A stretch of 64,000 nt of DNA from Pycnococcus provasolii (Eukaryota > Chlorophyta > Pseudoscourfieldiophyceae > Pseudoscourfieldiales > Pycnococcaceae): NCBI GenBank assembly GCA_938743325.2, contig OW568874.1:434001-498000 (forward strand), given 5' to 3'. Below the pieces are notes generated by a model, which was not told the DNA's origin, made no database searches, and worked only from the letters and a program-made list of their open reading frames with translations. This document shows, one piece after another, positions 41,651-51,400 of this stretch. The translations under genes were made by a program, and so were the position numbers. Within the stretch, counting starts at the first letter, position 1. Every line of letters begins with the position of its first letter.

Positions 41651-41964
41651 ATTTATACACGCGCGCGCGCGCCACCTATATGCTATCCCGTCCTCCTCCT
41701 GACATTGCGTCCTCCTCCTGCTATTTCTCGCGCAAGGCGTTCGTCCTCCTCCTCCTGATGTCTCCTAAAGCCAAGCAGAAGCGCAAAGTCACCTCGCGGG
41801 CTGCACGCCAGCCAAGGCGCCTGCTTGCGCCGTCGGTAATCTCGGGGGATTCTTTGAGTCGACGAGCGTCTATAGTCTCGACCTGCTGTACGCCCCTACA
41901 CAAGGGGGACATGCCCGGTTTGCGTCGTCGACCGCGGCCATGCCGGCCATAATAAGAGCCGCAT

Positions 41965-42085
41965 TCGTGGTGGGCCCGCCGTGGGCCCGTTGCGGGTCCA
42001 AACCCAAGCCCGGAAAAAGGTCCCATGTTGTATCCCGGGCCCCCGTGTGCGCGAACCGACGGGGCCCGGCCCCGGGGCCTGGGGA
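41965..42085. repeat. GGGCCC/GGGTCC-rich block
   Basis: Clusters of GTGGGCCC, CCCGTTGCGGGTCC, CCCGGGCCCCCG and GGGGCCCGGCCCCGGGG resemble the arrays upstream of six genes in this window, but here no gene start lies within 250 bp. It could serve an unrecognised transcript or be the origin of the dispersed motif. Confidence 0.35.
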
Positions 42086-42299
42086 GCAACGCGTAGCGCC
42101 CAACGGTTAACCCTTTGAGCCCTATTTGCACCAACTGCTACACCCGGGGAAATTCCCGAGAGAAGTCGTTGTTACCTCTTCCGCTCCCCCATACACTGTA
42201 TCTCATTGTTTTCACTGCGGATTTCCGTGGCGGCACCGCTGCTGCCTTCGCCTTCCATTGCGTAGGCGGGCTGAGCACTGCAACTCACGGGCAGCTCGT

Positions 42300-42838
42300 C
42301 AGCGCACTTCACGCGTGAGGGGGTCGCACTGCTCGAACGACACGCGCCGATTTATTCACATTTCGCAGGCCACGTTTTTGGTGTTTTCACCTTCCATTGC
42401 TCGCGTCGCACGGACCGGCTTCCACAGCTAACTCGCACGGGCCATGGGCATATGGGAGGCTCTATTTGGCGCACCTGCACGCGCCACGGAACCTCATGAC
42501 ACTGCTCTTCCACCGCACCATGCTCATCAAGGACGGCCAAGGAGGCAGGGCGAACGAGCAGCTCGGTCTCGTGGCTCACGTGGCACGACGAGGACGGTTA
42601 CGCCGGCGTGGGTGTGCGCGTGAACGACGCGTCACCGCCCAAAGCTTTTGCCGACATACCGTCGTTACGGTGGGGTGTGCACCTCACGCATCTTCCGGCA
42701 CTCGAACGCGTCATGGCTGTGTGCGTTCTTGATGACGATCGCGCTGACGACTACAAGAGTGAGTACGAAATGCCGCACCTACTAGAACCGCAGATGTGGC
42801 TCACGGACACGCTCGCCACGGACGTGACGCGTTTGTAA
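42300..42838 (+). pseudogene. Unidentified coding remnant split over two frames
   Basis: Protein-like sequence is found in two overlapping plus frames. One contains AYGRLYLAHLHAPRNLMTLLFHRTMLIKDG (about 42445-42545); the other has SWLTWHDEDGYAGVGVRVND, FADIPSLRWGVHLTHLPALERVM and YEMPHLLEPQMWL and ends at 42838 (from about 42567). The switch near 42565 suggests a one-base slip or a tiny intron. A CAG preceded by a pyrimidine-rich stretch (TTTATTCACATTTCGCAG ending 42370) could be a splice acceptor, so this may instead be the end of a spliced gene. I do not recognise the protein. Confidence 0.35.
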
Positions 42839-43105
42839 AATGACTGTGTATACTACCAAGTGCTTTGTGTTCTGATCAAAAAATATAGGCTGCAATGCCA
42901 TTCCCTCCATTCCCCTCCGTTCCCTCTGAGTTCCCATTCCCTCCCATACCCGAACCATACCCAGGGGGGGGTCGGGGAATGGGCCAACCCAGCCTGAGAA
43001 AGTCAAATGCGGGAGGGGAGAAAAGAATTCAGGGGCCAAAGGGTTAAAAAAAACTTGTTCATTCCCTCGCTTCCGCTTCCGTGAAACTCGTTCCTCGCGT
43101 AAAGT

Positions 43106-43789
43106 ATGTGGCCGTCAGCGCGCTCCTCCGGTGCACCAGGTGCTGGTGGTCCAGGCGGTGGTGGTGGGTCCCTCGACTACGACGCCGAAGCGCGACGGCT
43201 CTGGCTGCGCCTGGGCCTTCACGAAGGCGCAGAAGCCGGCGCAGGCGTGGGTGTGCAGTCGCGCTACCACGCGCTCGACCCCATCTGGAAACACCCGCAG
43301 ACAGGGGCGCGCATCTACGTAGGAAATCAGTCTGCAGCAGCTGACGCGTCCATGCTCGCGCAGCACGGAATCACGCACGTCGTCAACTGCACGGACAACA
43401 TCCCGTGCTTTCACGAGGGGAAGGGCGCATTCCAATACTACCGCTTCGACGTCGCTTGGTGGTGGCGGCATGTCGACGGCTCGCACGCGTCCACGGCGAT
43501 GTTCGTCGCGCCCATGCTCGCGTTCGTGTACAACAAGGCGCTCTGCCAGGGACACAGCGTGCTCGTGCACTGCCTCGCGGGGGCACACCGAGCAGGAACC
43601 ACAGGAACGCTGCTTCTCATGGTGCTCGAGAACATGCGACCCAGGGAAGCGGTGACGGTGGCGAAAATGTGCAGGCCTATCATCGACCCCATCGGAAATT
43701 TCCCCGAATTTCTCAACCGCGTTGACGCCGCAGTTGCAAGCGGCGTACTTCCCACGCCAAAGGGACACAGTGCCGCCGAGACGAAGTAG
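43106..43789 (+). CDS. Dual-specificity protein phosphatase
   Basis: The protein has 227 residues from the ATG at 43106. After a Gly/Ser-rich N-terminus, residues about 60-205 form a DSP-type phosphatase: ARIYVGNQSAAADASMLAQHGITHVVNCTDN, FQYYRFDVA with the general-acid region nearby, and the P-loop VHCLAGAHRAGTTG (nucleophile Cys156, Arg162; CX5R). The 'HCLAGAHRAGT' form is typical of small atypical DSPs. Beyond the loop, AVTVAKMCRPIIDPIGNFPEFL. The substrate may be a phosphoprotein or another phosphate ester. TGTAA occurs about 85 bp after the stop. It is convergent with flavodoxin. Confidence 0.9.
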   Translation: MWPSARSSGAPGAGGPGGGGGSLDYDAEARRLWLRLGLHEGAEAGAGVGVQSRYHALDPIWKHPQTGARIYVGNQSAAADASMLAQHGITHVVNCTDNIPCFHEGKGAFQYYRFDVAWWWRHVDGSHASTAMFVAPMLAFVYNKALCQGHSVLVHCLAGAHRAGTTGTLLLMVLENMRPREAVTVAKMCRPIIDPIGNFPEFLNRVDAAVASGVLPTPKGHSAAETK

Positions 43790-43926
43790 CCACTTCTGCC
43801 AGCGTTGTGTGTGTTTGAAGAATTTGCGGAGGCAAAGACAAACGTAAAGTTGTGTGTTTTTTCTCGCCTTCCGATGTAACCTGTTTTCTCATGCTTTTTT
43901 TTTTCGTTTTATATATTTTTTTACAC

Positions 43927-44586
43927 TCACTCGAGCTCGGAGACAACCTGCGCAACCCACGCCTCTATAGCAGCTTCGCGCTCCTCAGGTTCGTCGTTAT
44001 CGTCCACGGGCAAACCGAGGAACTTGCCATTCGAGATTGCGCGGGAGCGTTGCACAGCTTCTTCGAACCCACTCGCATCCACCTTGCCCACGAGCGTCGC
44101 GCCACGCATATCAAGCATGCGCCAGACGCGCGCTAGGCCCTCGATGTAGTAGTCTCCGTATCCGACGCGGTCGCCTGTCCCGAACATGGCGCATTTTTTC
44201 CCCATCAGATCGAGCGGGTCTCCCGGCGGCGGTTGGATGGTGTCAAATTCGAGCGCGGACGGGAACTCGTTTGGGTCTTCTCCCCACTTGTAGGATGGCA
44301 TGCCAAGTACGAGACATTCAAATTCTTCGAAGTCTTGACTCTCCCGAACGTTAACGAGGGAGGCGTTGACTTTCTCGTTGTGCGAGTCAGAGTTGAGCAG
44401 TGCGACGACCTTTTCGGCGGTTTTCAGGGTAGTCCTCGAACCTGTGGTGTAGAAGACGCCGACATTCTTTTGCGCTGCGACGCATACAAGGAAGCGACAG
44501 CGACGACGACGAGGACGAGGACTATCAAGACGCACGTTACGCCTTGAAGTTGCCGCCTGCTGCAGCTGTGACGTGATGCGCGCCAT
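43927..44586 (-). CDS. Plastid flavodoxin
   Basis: The protein has 219 residues from the ATG at 44586. The first 45 residues are Arg/Ser/Gln-rich (TSRRNVRLDSPRPRRRRCRFLV), a plausible transit peptide. The mature part is a long-chain flavodoxin, an FMN electron carrier that replaces ferredoxin at photosystem I under iron limitation: VGVFYTTGSRTTLKTAEKV as the FMN-phosphate loop, LVLGMPSYKWGEDPNEF as the 50s loop, MGKKCAMFGTGDRVGYGDYYIEGL as the 90s loop with an FMN-stacking Tyr, and SNGKFLGLPVDD. The phosphate loop differs from the usual TxTGxT. A reverse-strand TGTAA lies at 43921. GGGCCC sequence is found 165-190 bp upstream. Confidence 0.9.
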   Translation of the reverse strand: MARITSQLQQAATSRRNVRLDSPRPRRRRCRFLVCVAAQKNVGVFYTTGSRTTLKTAEKVVALLNSDSHNEKVNASLVNVRESQDFEEFECLVLGMPSYKWGEDPNEFPSALEFDTIQPPPGDPLDLMGKKCAMFGTGDRVGYGDYYIEGLARVWRMLDMRGATLVGKVDASGFEEAVQRSRAISNGKFLGLPVDDNDEPEEREAAIEAWVAQVVSELE

Positions 44587-45035
44587 TCTTCTTGACGACA
44601 AGCTAATTAAAACAAGAGCTGCTGATTGGGACGATTCGGACCGGGTGGGGTGGTTTCTATCCACACAAAATTCACCAGAGAAATCTCAAATCTCACGGGA
44701 CCCGAAAGAAACCTCACGTGACCCTCAGCCCCTCCGCTCCACGCTCGCTCGCGGGCGGCCGGGCCCATCCCCGGACGTCGTCCCGGACGTCGCTATCGTA
44801 GACTAGCTAGCTGTGTCACGTTCGCTCCTAAGTATGTAGTCCTTACAGTAGTGGTAGTACTGTACTTAAGAACTAGTGGTATGTAAATAACACGTAACTT
44901 CAGCTTTAGGATATACTGTAAACCTGTCTTGAACGAAAAAGAAAAACTACATACTGTATATAAAATATTACTTCTCAAACAAGCGAACAAATGTGATCTG
45001 CGCACTTTCACTGACTGATGGGTTCATGGTGAACC
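44587..45035. other. Spacer between flavodoxin and the polycystin gene
   Basis: The left part contains the GGGCCC site (44751-44773) and two CACGTGA/TCACGTGA-like boxes (44713); the right part (44810-45030) is AT-rich with short inverted repeats such as TAGTACTGTACTTA and GTATATAAAATATT, probably the 3' UTR of the polycystin gene. No gene is recognised. Confidence 0.4.
44751..44773. promoter_or_regulatory. GGGCGGCCGGGCCC site upstream of flavodoxin
   Basis: GCGGGCGGCCGGGCCCATCCCC lies about 165-187 bp upstream of the flavodoxin ATG at 44586. It shares the GGGCCC core with the arrays upstream of five other genes on the same strand. Confidence 0.3.
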
Positions 45036-48000
45036 CTAATTGATAAGCTTGTGGGTTTCGAGCTCCACCGGAGTCTGAGGTCGGAGCCGAGAGGTCTCCG
45101 AATGATTCAAGGCTTGCTGGAATCCGCGAGGTCCACTCGATGAGCCAATCTCCTCCTCGAGCAATATCGACGAATCGTGAAGGCGGCTAACCCGTTCCGG
45201 CCAGGAGTTGAATTCGACAAATTCTTCATCGAGATGTTCAGTTTTCACTCCCATCTCCTTATACAAGTCCCGTATCATGACAGCCTTTTGTGCAGACTGA
45301 TGCGTGTTCGCCGCCTGTACATTCTTTACCTTTTCAACCTGTTCAAGCATGTAGCGCGGGTCCGATTCAAGCATTCTGACCAGTGCATTGGCACCTGTAG
45401 TTGGCTCGGTCATGTCGTCAAGATAATATAAGCTTTTGCGCATTGAGTAGCTTAAGGCACGCCACACGGCGCGTGATGCCTTCCGAAGACTGATCTGAAA
45501 TAGTCGCCCGAGCGTGAGACGTTTGCGCGGACGTCCTGAATTTGGCACCGCCCATCCTGGCACGTTGTTGATACAACGCCGCGCAATGCCACCAATTTCC
45601 ATGTTTGCACTCAGCGTATCAGAAGCCAAAGAGCACAGTCCACGCGCGTTGTCTCTCGCGCGCATCAGCACGACGTTAACAAGACCGAGTCCTGTAGATC
45701 GATTAATCTCATCACCTGGAGGGTGGCCAAAGTCCTTCACAATTTCACGGGCCATCTGCAGGCACGCCTTCTTGCCCAAGATCTTCCGCCCCTTCTCACT
45801 GAGACGAATCGACGATACCAGTGCTTCCTCATCTGGCTGATCGAGGTGTTCGAAGAGCATGACGTCCAGTACGGACAAGTCAAGGCGCGCTGATAGCTCG
45901 GCCATGCTGTCAATGTGCATCGCCTTCTGTAGTTGCATCGCTTGTGTGCTTAGACCCGATCGTGCATTCAAGACTTTATTCTTCGCTGCTTCCTTGTGAT
46001 AATACTCCTGCAGTACGAAAAAAATCTGCGAGAGCCCCAACTCACCCAACGCTCCCATGGCAGGCACCTGCAACTCCCAGCGATCTTGCTTATTCATCCT
46101 CAGGTATCGTGCCGAGTCGGACTTTAAGCCACCATCATCGCTAAAAGGTCCACTATTGCTTGATTTCTCGTGAATTTCAATGTTGCCGGAACCGTTCAAG
46201 GAACTGCTCTCCTCCCCACCGTCCGAGAAATGGAACGCGACAGCTTCGGACTCATCATTCCGTGGTGACGAAGCATCGAACGCAGCAACAAGGTCAAGCT
46301 TACGGCCGATATAGGACTCCAAGCTTTTTCGCTTTGACTCCAAGTGCTCATCAATCGTGAACAGACCACTTGATGTCGATGCATGGACCGACGTTCGGAA
46401 TCCACGAGGCGCGCCAGGCGACCCGTCGAGGAACTTTGGGTTCAGCGACAGCACGTACGCGCTAAAGTTGCGCCAGCCGAAGGTGTAGAGTACTGCACTG
46501 ATATGTGTGCGCAGTCTGGCCATCAGCGAGCCAGCTCCCAAAAGCGTACGCGCTTCTACTTCCGCAGCAGACTCCGTCGCTAACCTAAACTCGGTATTGT
46601 TACGCCGTCGCTCACGCTCCTCAGAAAATAGATCGGTGAAGATTGCAACCATGAACTGGATGATGAGGAAAAAGGTTGCTAACGGGAACACCCAGTACAC
46701 AAGCGAGATCGATAAGTATTCCTCCGCGGTCAACACCACGTTTTTATCCTTCCCGAAAAGAAGCGTATGCGTGATACCCATCACTTCGCCCAACTGGAAT
46801 TCGCCCGTAAATTCGATGGACGATAGCATCGTCCGGTACGTCTCAAGGCGGTCTCCCACGACAAGATGCAACGCGAAGCCGCATCCAACACAATACAATA
46901 ACATCACGACAGCAAGCATAAGAACAGGATCTATGGATCTCTGCATTGCGCGCATCAAAGGAAAGAATCCCTCGAAGTATCCCATGAGACGAGAGATGTT
47001 GGCAACGATCAGCATAACGATGGGTATTTGCACCATACTGTACGTGTAGTACAGCATCCCCATGTCATCGACATATTGCAAAAAATCCAAGAAAGTCTTT
47101 GCCTCAGAGGCATCACGCGACAGCTGGTGGCGGAATGCTCCAAGCGGGTACCCCTCCAATGGAGCTGGAGCATCCCCTCGTCGCCTTGGTAGCAGAATTC
47201 GAGCATCAGATGATACTTGATCGTACCAGCGATAACTACTATCGTAAGAGAGTTGCTCCGAGAAGCGAAAGTTGAAAGCGAAACGCATCGAATATCCAAC
47301 GACTAGAAGTGCGGGTGCCACAAAGTTAGTCGTTTCGCGAGCCACATCCCATACACCGATGGTGAAGGTGCGACGCACAATCACCCCAGTCTCGCGCTTG
47401 ATCTTAGCATTCTTCTTGTCAAGCATGTAAAGAAGAAAGTTGAGCAAGCTGTTCAGGCAGAGAAACAACGAGGCCGTTGCAATGGACACATCGACGGCAA
47501 ACAGGATGCGCTTCTCGCTCGAACCTTCGAAGTAATGGTCAAGAGGAATTGTGCGCAAGTCAACGTCTGGGTGGATTCCGCCGTCAGGCTGGAAGTTGAA
47601 TTTCACGCGCAGGTCCACAATCGCATTCGCCTTAGTGTGATGCATGGGAATGCGCATCGTTACGCTCTTTGTCTTTCCATCCAAGTAGCGTGCTGCTCGC
47701 AGGTACCACATCAAACGCCTAATCGCCGCCTCGCTTGCTGTGGCGTCTAAAAACACATCCCATCCTCCGCCAAGCTCTTCGTCACGATAAAACGCATAAG
47801 GTGTATTCGTTGCTGATAGTTCAGTAGTCGTATTGTAGAATACACCCATAAACTGACCAAGCTTTGGCTCATACAACAGTGGCTCTTGCTCATCGTTGTT
47901 GAGTCGAGCAGCTGCAAACATCGGGTCGACTCCATACGCGTTGACATTCTTCGCTTGAGTGCAGAAATCCTTTGGAAAATGCAACGAGTCAAATCGACCG

Positions 48001-48384
48001 CCTTTCGTACTCACTGGGCAACCAAGTTTAATCTCAGTTCTGTCCTGGTATAGCAACACCCCTCCAATGATGCGCATCGCGTCGCCAGCTCCAACAGTGC
48101 GAGGCTTGGCGTATCTTCCGTAGAAGAGCTCGGCCATCTGCATCGATTGAAAATCGTCATCCAGGGTGTTGTAGCCAGCCCAAATTTCTTCTGTGTCAAT
48201 CTTTTCCAAGTCCTTTTTATCAATCTGAAGGGGGCCCTTAGAGCTTCTTCCACCAGCGCGCAGAAGCTTACGCGCAGTCACGCGAGTAGTTGTTTGATTA
48301 TCCGTTGAAGAGGTTGTTGTTGTTGTTGTTGTTGTCGTTGTCGTTGTTGCAACTGCTGCTGTCGTGGTCGTGGTCGAAGTCGAA

Positions 48385-48430
<46 letters not shown>

Positions 48431-51400
48431 AAGTCGTGGTCGTTGTTGTCGACGACGTGTTCAGCACCTGCTGCGGTGGAAGCACCGAATAGAAGGTGTG
48501 CCGTGCACCTTGCACACCACGATTGCACTCGGGAACATTGCTTTTTGTCACCTGATCAGCACGTGCAATAACATTCAATGCCCGAGACGTGATTTCCTCG
48601 AGCTCGCGCGCTGCGTCGTCAAGAGACAGTGCGGTATTACCCGCATCGAAAGTCTCCGACAAGGTTTCGAGTGCCTGTGCAAGCGAAACTGTCAGATCTA
48701 GCAACTCCTCACCTTTTGCCAAAATTATGCTCTGCTCAACCTTCGTGGAATTGAGCATATCGTCAAACAATTCGACAACGGATGAGGCGGACGATGTGAC
48801 TGACAGGGCATCGACAAGGCTTGTCGCACCCAGCACTTCGGCACGCGAATCCTCAATTCTCCGAAGCAGTGCCTCCGTCCCTCTCTGCAGAGCCGTGAGG
48901 CGCCGCGCCTCTGCCTCAGGGCCAGATGACGGTGGACTGCTCTCGATTGCACCCACAACAACAAGATCGTCGTCTTCTTGGAGAGAGCGCGCGCGACGCC
49001 GAGACATCTTCTCAATCACAGCATTCACCGTGACCTCGCTATCACCACTCTCGGAGTTGGGAACCGCGGTGCACTCAAGAATGCGAGTGTGCCCACGCGT
49101 GTATCCTATCTTAGACGCCACATCCTCTCTCACCGCGGCGCTTTCCTCTGTCGTCGAGTCCAGAAGCGTGGAGCACCTCGTGCCATTCACGCGTACGCGG
49201 TAATTTGCCGAAGCACCTTCCACTACTCGAAACTGCACGCGATCAAGGACACCTTCACGGCCATCTTTATCGTAGGATTTCAGAACAAAGTCGTACGCAC
49301 CTGGCGCGCACAGGCCATCGACAAGAGAAGCGTCTGTGCACTCCGACGATGATCCGACTGCCACAAGAGTAGCGCTCATGTCGCCATCCACAGCGTCGAT
49401 TGCGGTAGCGATGCACTCAGGAAAACTTGCGCCTTCTACAACGCAACCACGAAGCATGCCACCTGGACTCTTCGCACCGTACAGCAGCACGAAGGGCATC
49501 TCCGCCGGGGCGCGTAGCGCCACCACTGGCCCAAATCCATCATCAACGCCGCCCGCAGATGACGGAAGACTGTTCTGGAGAGCCTCAAGCTTTTCGCAAG
49601 TCATTGTCTCGCACCGACCGTTTGGATCATTTGCTGGGCACCAGTGCTGGCCCTCTGGGCACGGTTCAATGAGCGTCACGGTTCGCACGTCACTAGCGTA
49701 AGCACCTGCAGAGTCAAATGCCATAAAGTTGATTACGAACGTTGATTGCACCGTCGCGCTCGTGTTGAGACAGCCAGCCAAACCCTTCGACTGGAACTCA
49801 TGGCCTGGACATCCAACATCCAGGCAGTCATCTGGTGGGCATGACAGCAGCTTGGCGCCAAGATCCCCGTCTTCGTTGTCCACGGCGTTCGCACCAGCCT
49901 CGCAAGGCGCCTCGTCCGACGATGCCGTGCCATCGGGGCAACGTTCGTACTTCGTGAAACGCTTCAACTTGATTGCCTTCGAGCCGATGAGCACGACGCT
50001 GGGTGGCTGATTGCTGGGGGCTGGATCAGCACCGAGAGTATCGCTGTTAGAGCCAAAATCTCCCTCGCACGGTGCGCCATCCTTCGTGCACGTCACACCG
50101 TCTGCACACCGCGTTTCCCCCGCTGAACAGCCCGCGAGAACTACAATGGTACGCTTCACCTGAGCAACATTGCCCGCGCTGTCCTCGACGACGTAGTTAA
50201 CCTCGTAGGTGCCAGCATCGCTGATGCCACAGCCTTCGAGCCCAACTTTCGCATATTCCTTATTGCATGTCATCACAAATGCCGAGAGGTCACCATCCTC
50301 TTTATCTGATGCAACAACGCCTCGGTCACACTTTGACGACAAGGGCTCGCCTGTCGGGCATTTGACGTACGCCTGCCCTGCATCGATCTCCACCTTCGCG
50401 AGGCCTTGCAGCACGATCGTTGGCGCCTCGTCTGGCTCCTTTGTGGGTGCATCTTCATCAGTGCCTACATCCACTGTTCCCGCGCTCTTACAGAATCCGT
50501 CAGACGACGAACAGCTTCCATCTTCACAAAGCACAGAGCCCTGCTCAGGACACTTGGGTGTCACCGTAATCCATCTTTGCACTTCCTCCGCGTTGTTGCC
50601 GCTCTTGTCGCCACAGTTGTAGATAACAATTGCAGGTTTGCCATCCGCAGATGGCTCACTCGTATCCACCTTATCTCCTCCACCAAACACGCTTACGCGC
50701 TCCTTGATGTCCTTCGTGCCGTCAAGGCAGACGTAGCCCGGCTCCTCGTACTTCTCGCCTTGCACAATAGACTCTGCCATCACTAGTTTGCCCGAAGTTG
50801 TGCGAGCAAGCTTGCTCTCAGAGTTTAGGGCAACAAGCGCGAGTTTCGGCGGCTCGGTGTCAACCTCAGGTTCAAATGCAGCCACGACGGGCTCATCTTT
50901 CGTCACGGTGGGCGACACTGTTGCGCAGGATCCGTACGCGCTGCAAACAGGCGGGTCGTACTCCAGGCAAAGTTTCTCACTCTGACCAGTCTGCTGAGAG
51001 GCTTCCGCGCATGCGTCGCGAACGTGCACACGACGCGTCTTCGAATCCGCCTCATTTCCCGCACTGTCGACGCAAGTGTAGATCAGCACAAAGGGCGAAG
51101 TTGCCTGCGTCGGTTTCTCAGTCTTGACTTTTGCGATGCCTTCTGGAGGTTTCACGAACAAAATGCCATCTCGGTCATCCATGCACGATGCGCCATCATC
51201 TTTATACTTCTCCATCTGGTCAACGAATACCTCCTCGTCGCCCTTCAGAGTCAGCACAGGATGAACAATATCGGGCGTCGCCGGGGGCGTCGCCGGGACA
51301 TTCTCAGCCTCTGAATCCTCCTCGCTCACATCCGGAATCGCCTCGTCGGAAACCTCCGTGACCAAACCGGGTTGCGGCGGTGGAGGAAATGGAGGTGGGC

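Larger units (their letters stand above)
40877..43105. other. Transposon- and repeat-rich spacer
   Basis: In order: telomere-like TTAGGGTTTAGGGTTT (41021-41038), a LINE-like reverse-transcriptase remnant (41042-41283), CACA and CCTCCTCCT simple sequence, a tandem duplication (41515-41650), a GGGCCC/GGGTCC-rich block (41965-42085), a broken-looking coding region (42300-42838) and a purine/pyrimidine-rich leader of the dual-specificity phosphatase. A short open frame at 41760-41952 (MSPKAKQKRKV, a basic nuclear-signal-like start) has no recognised content. Confidence 0.45.
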
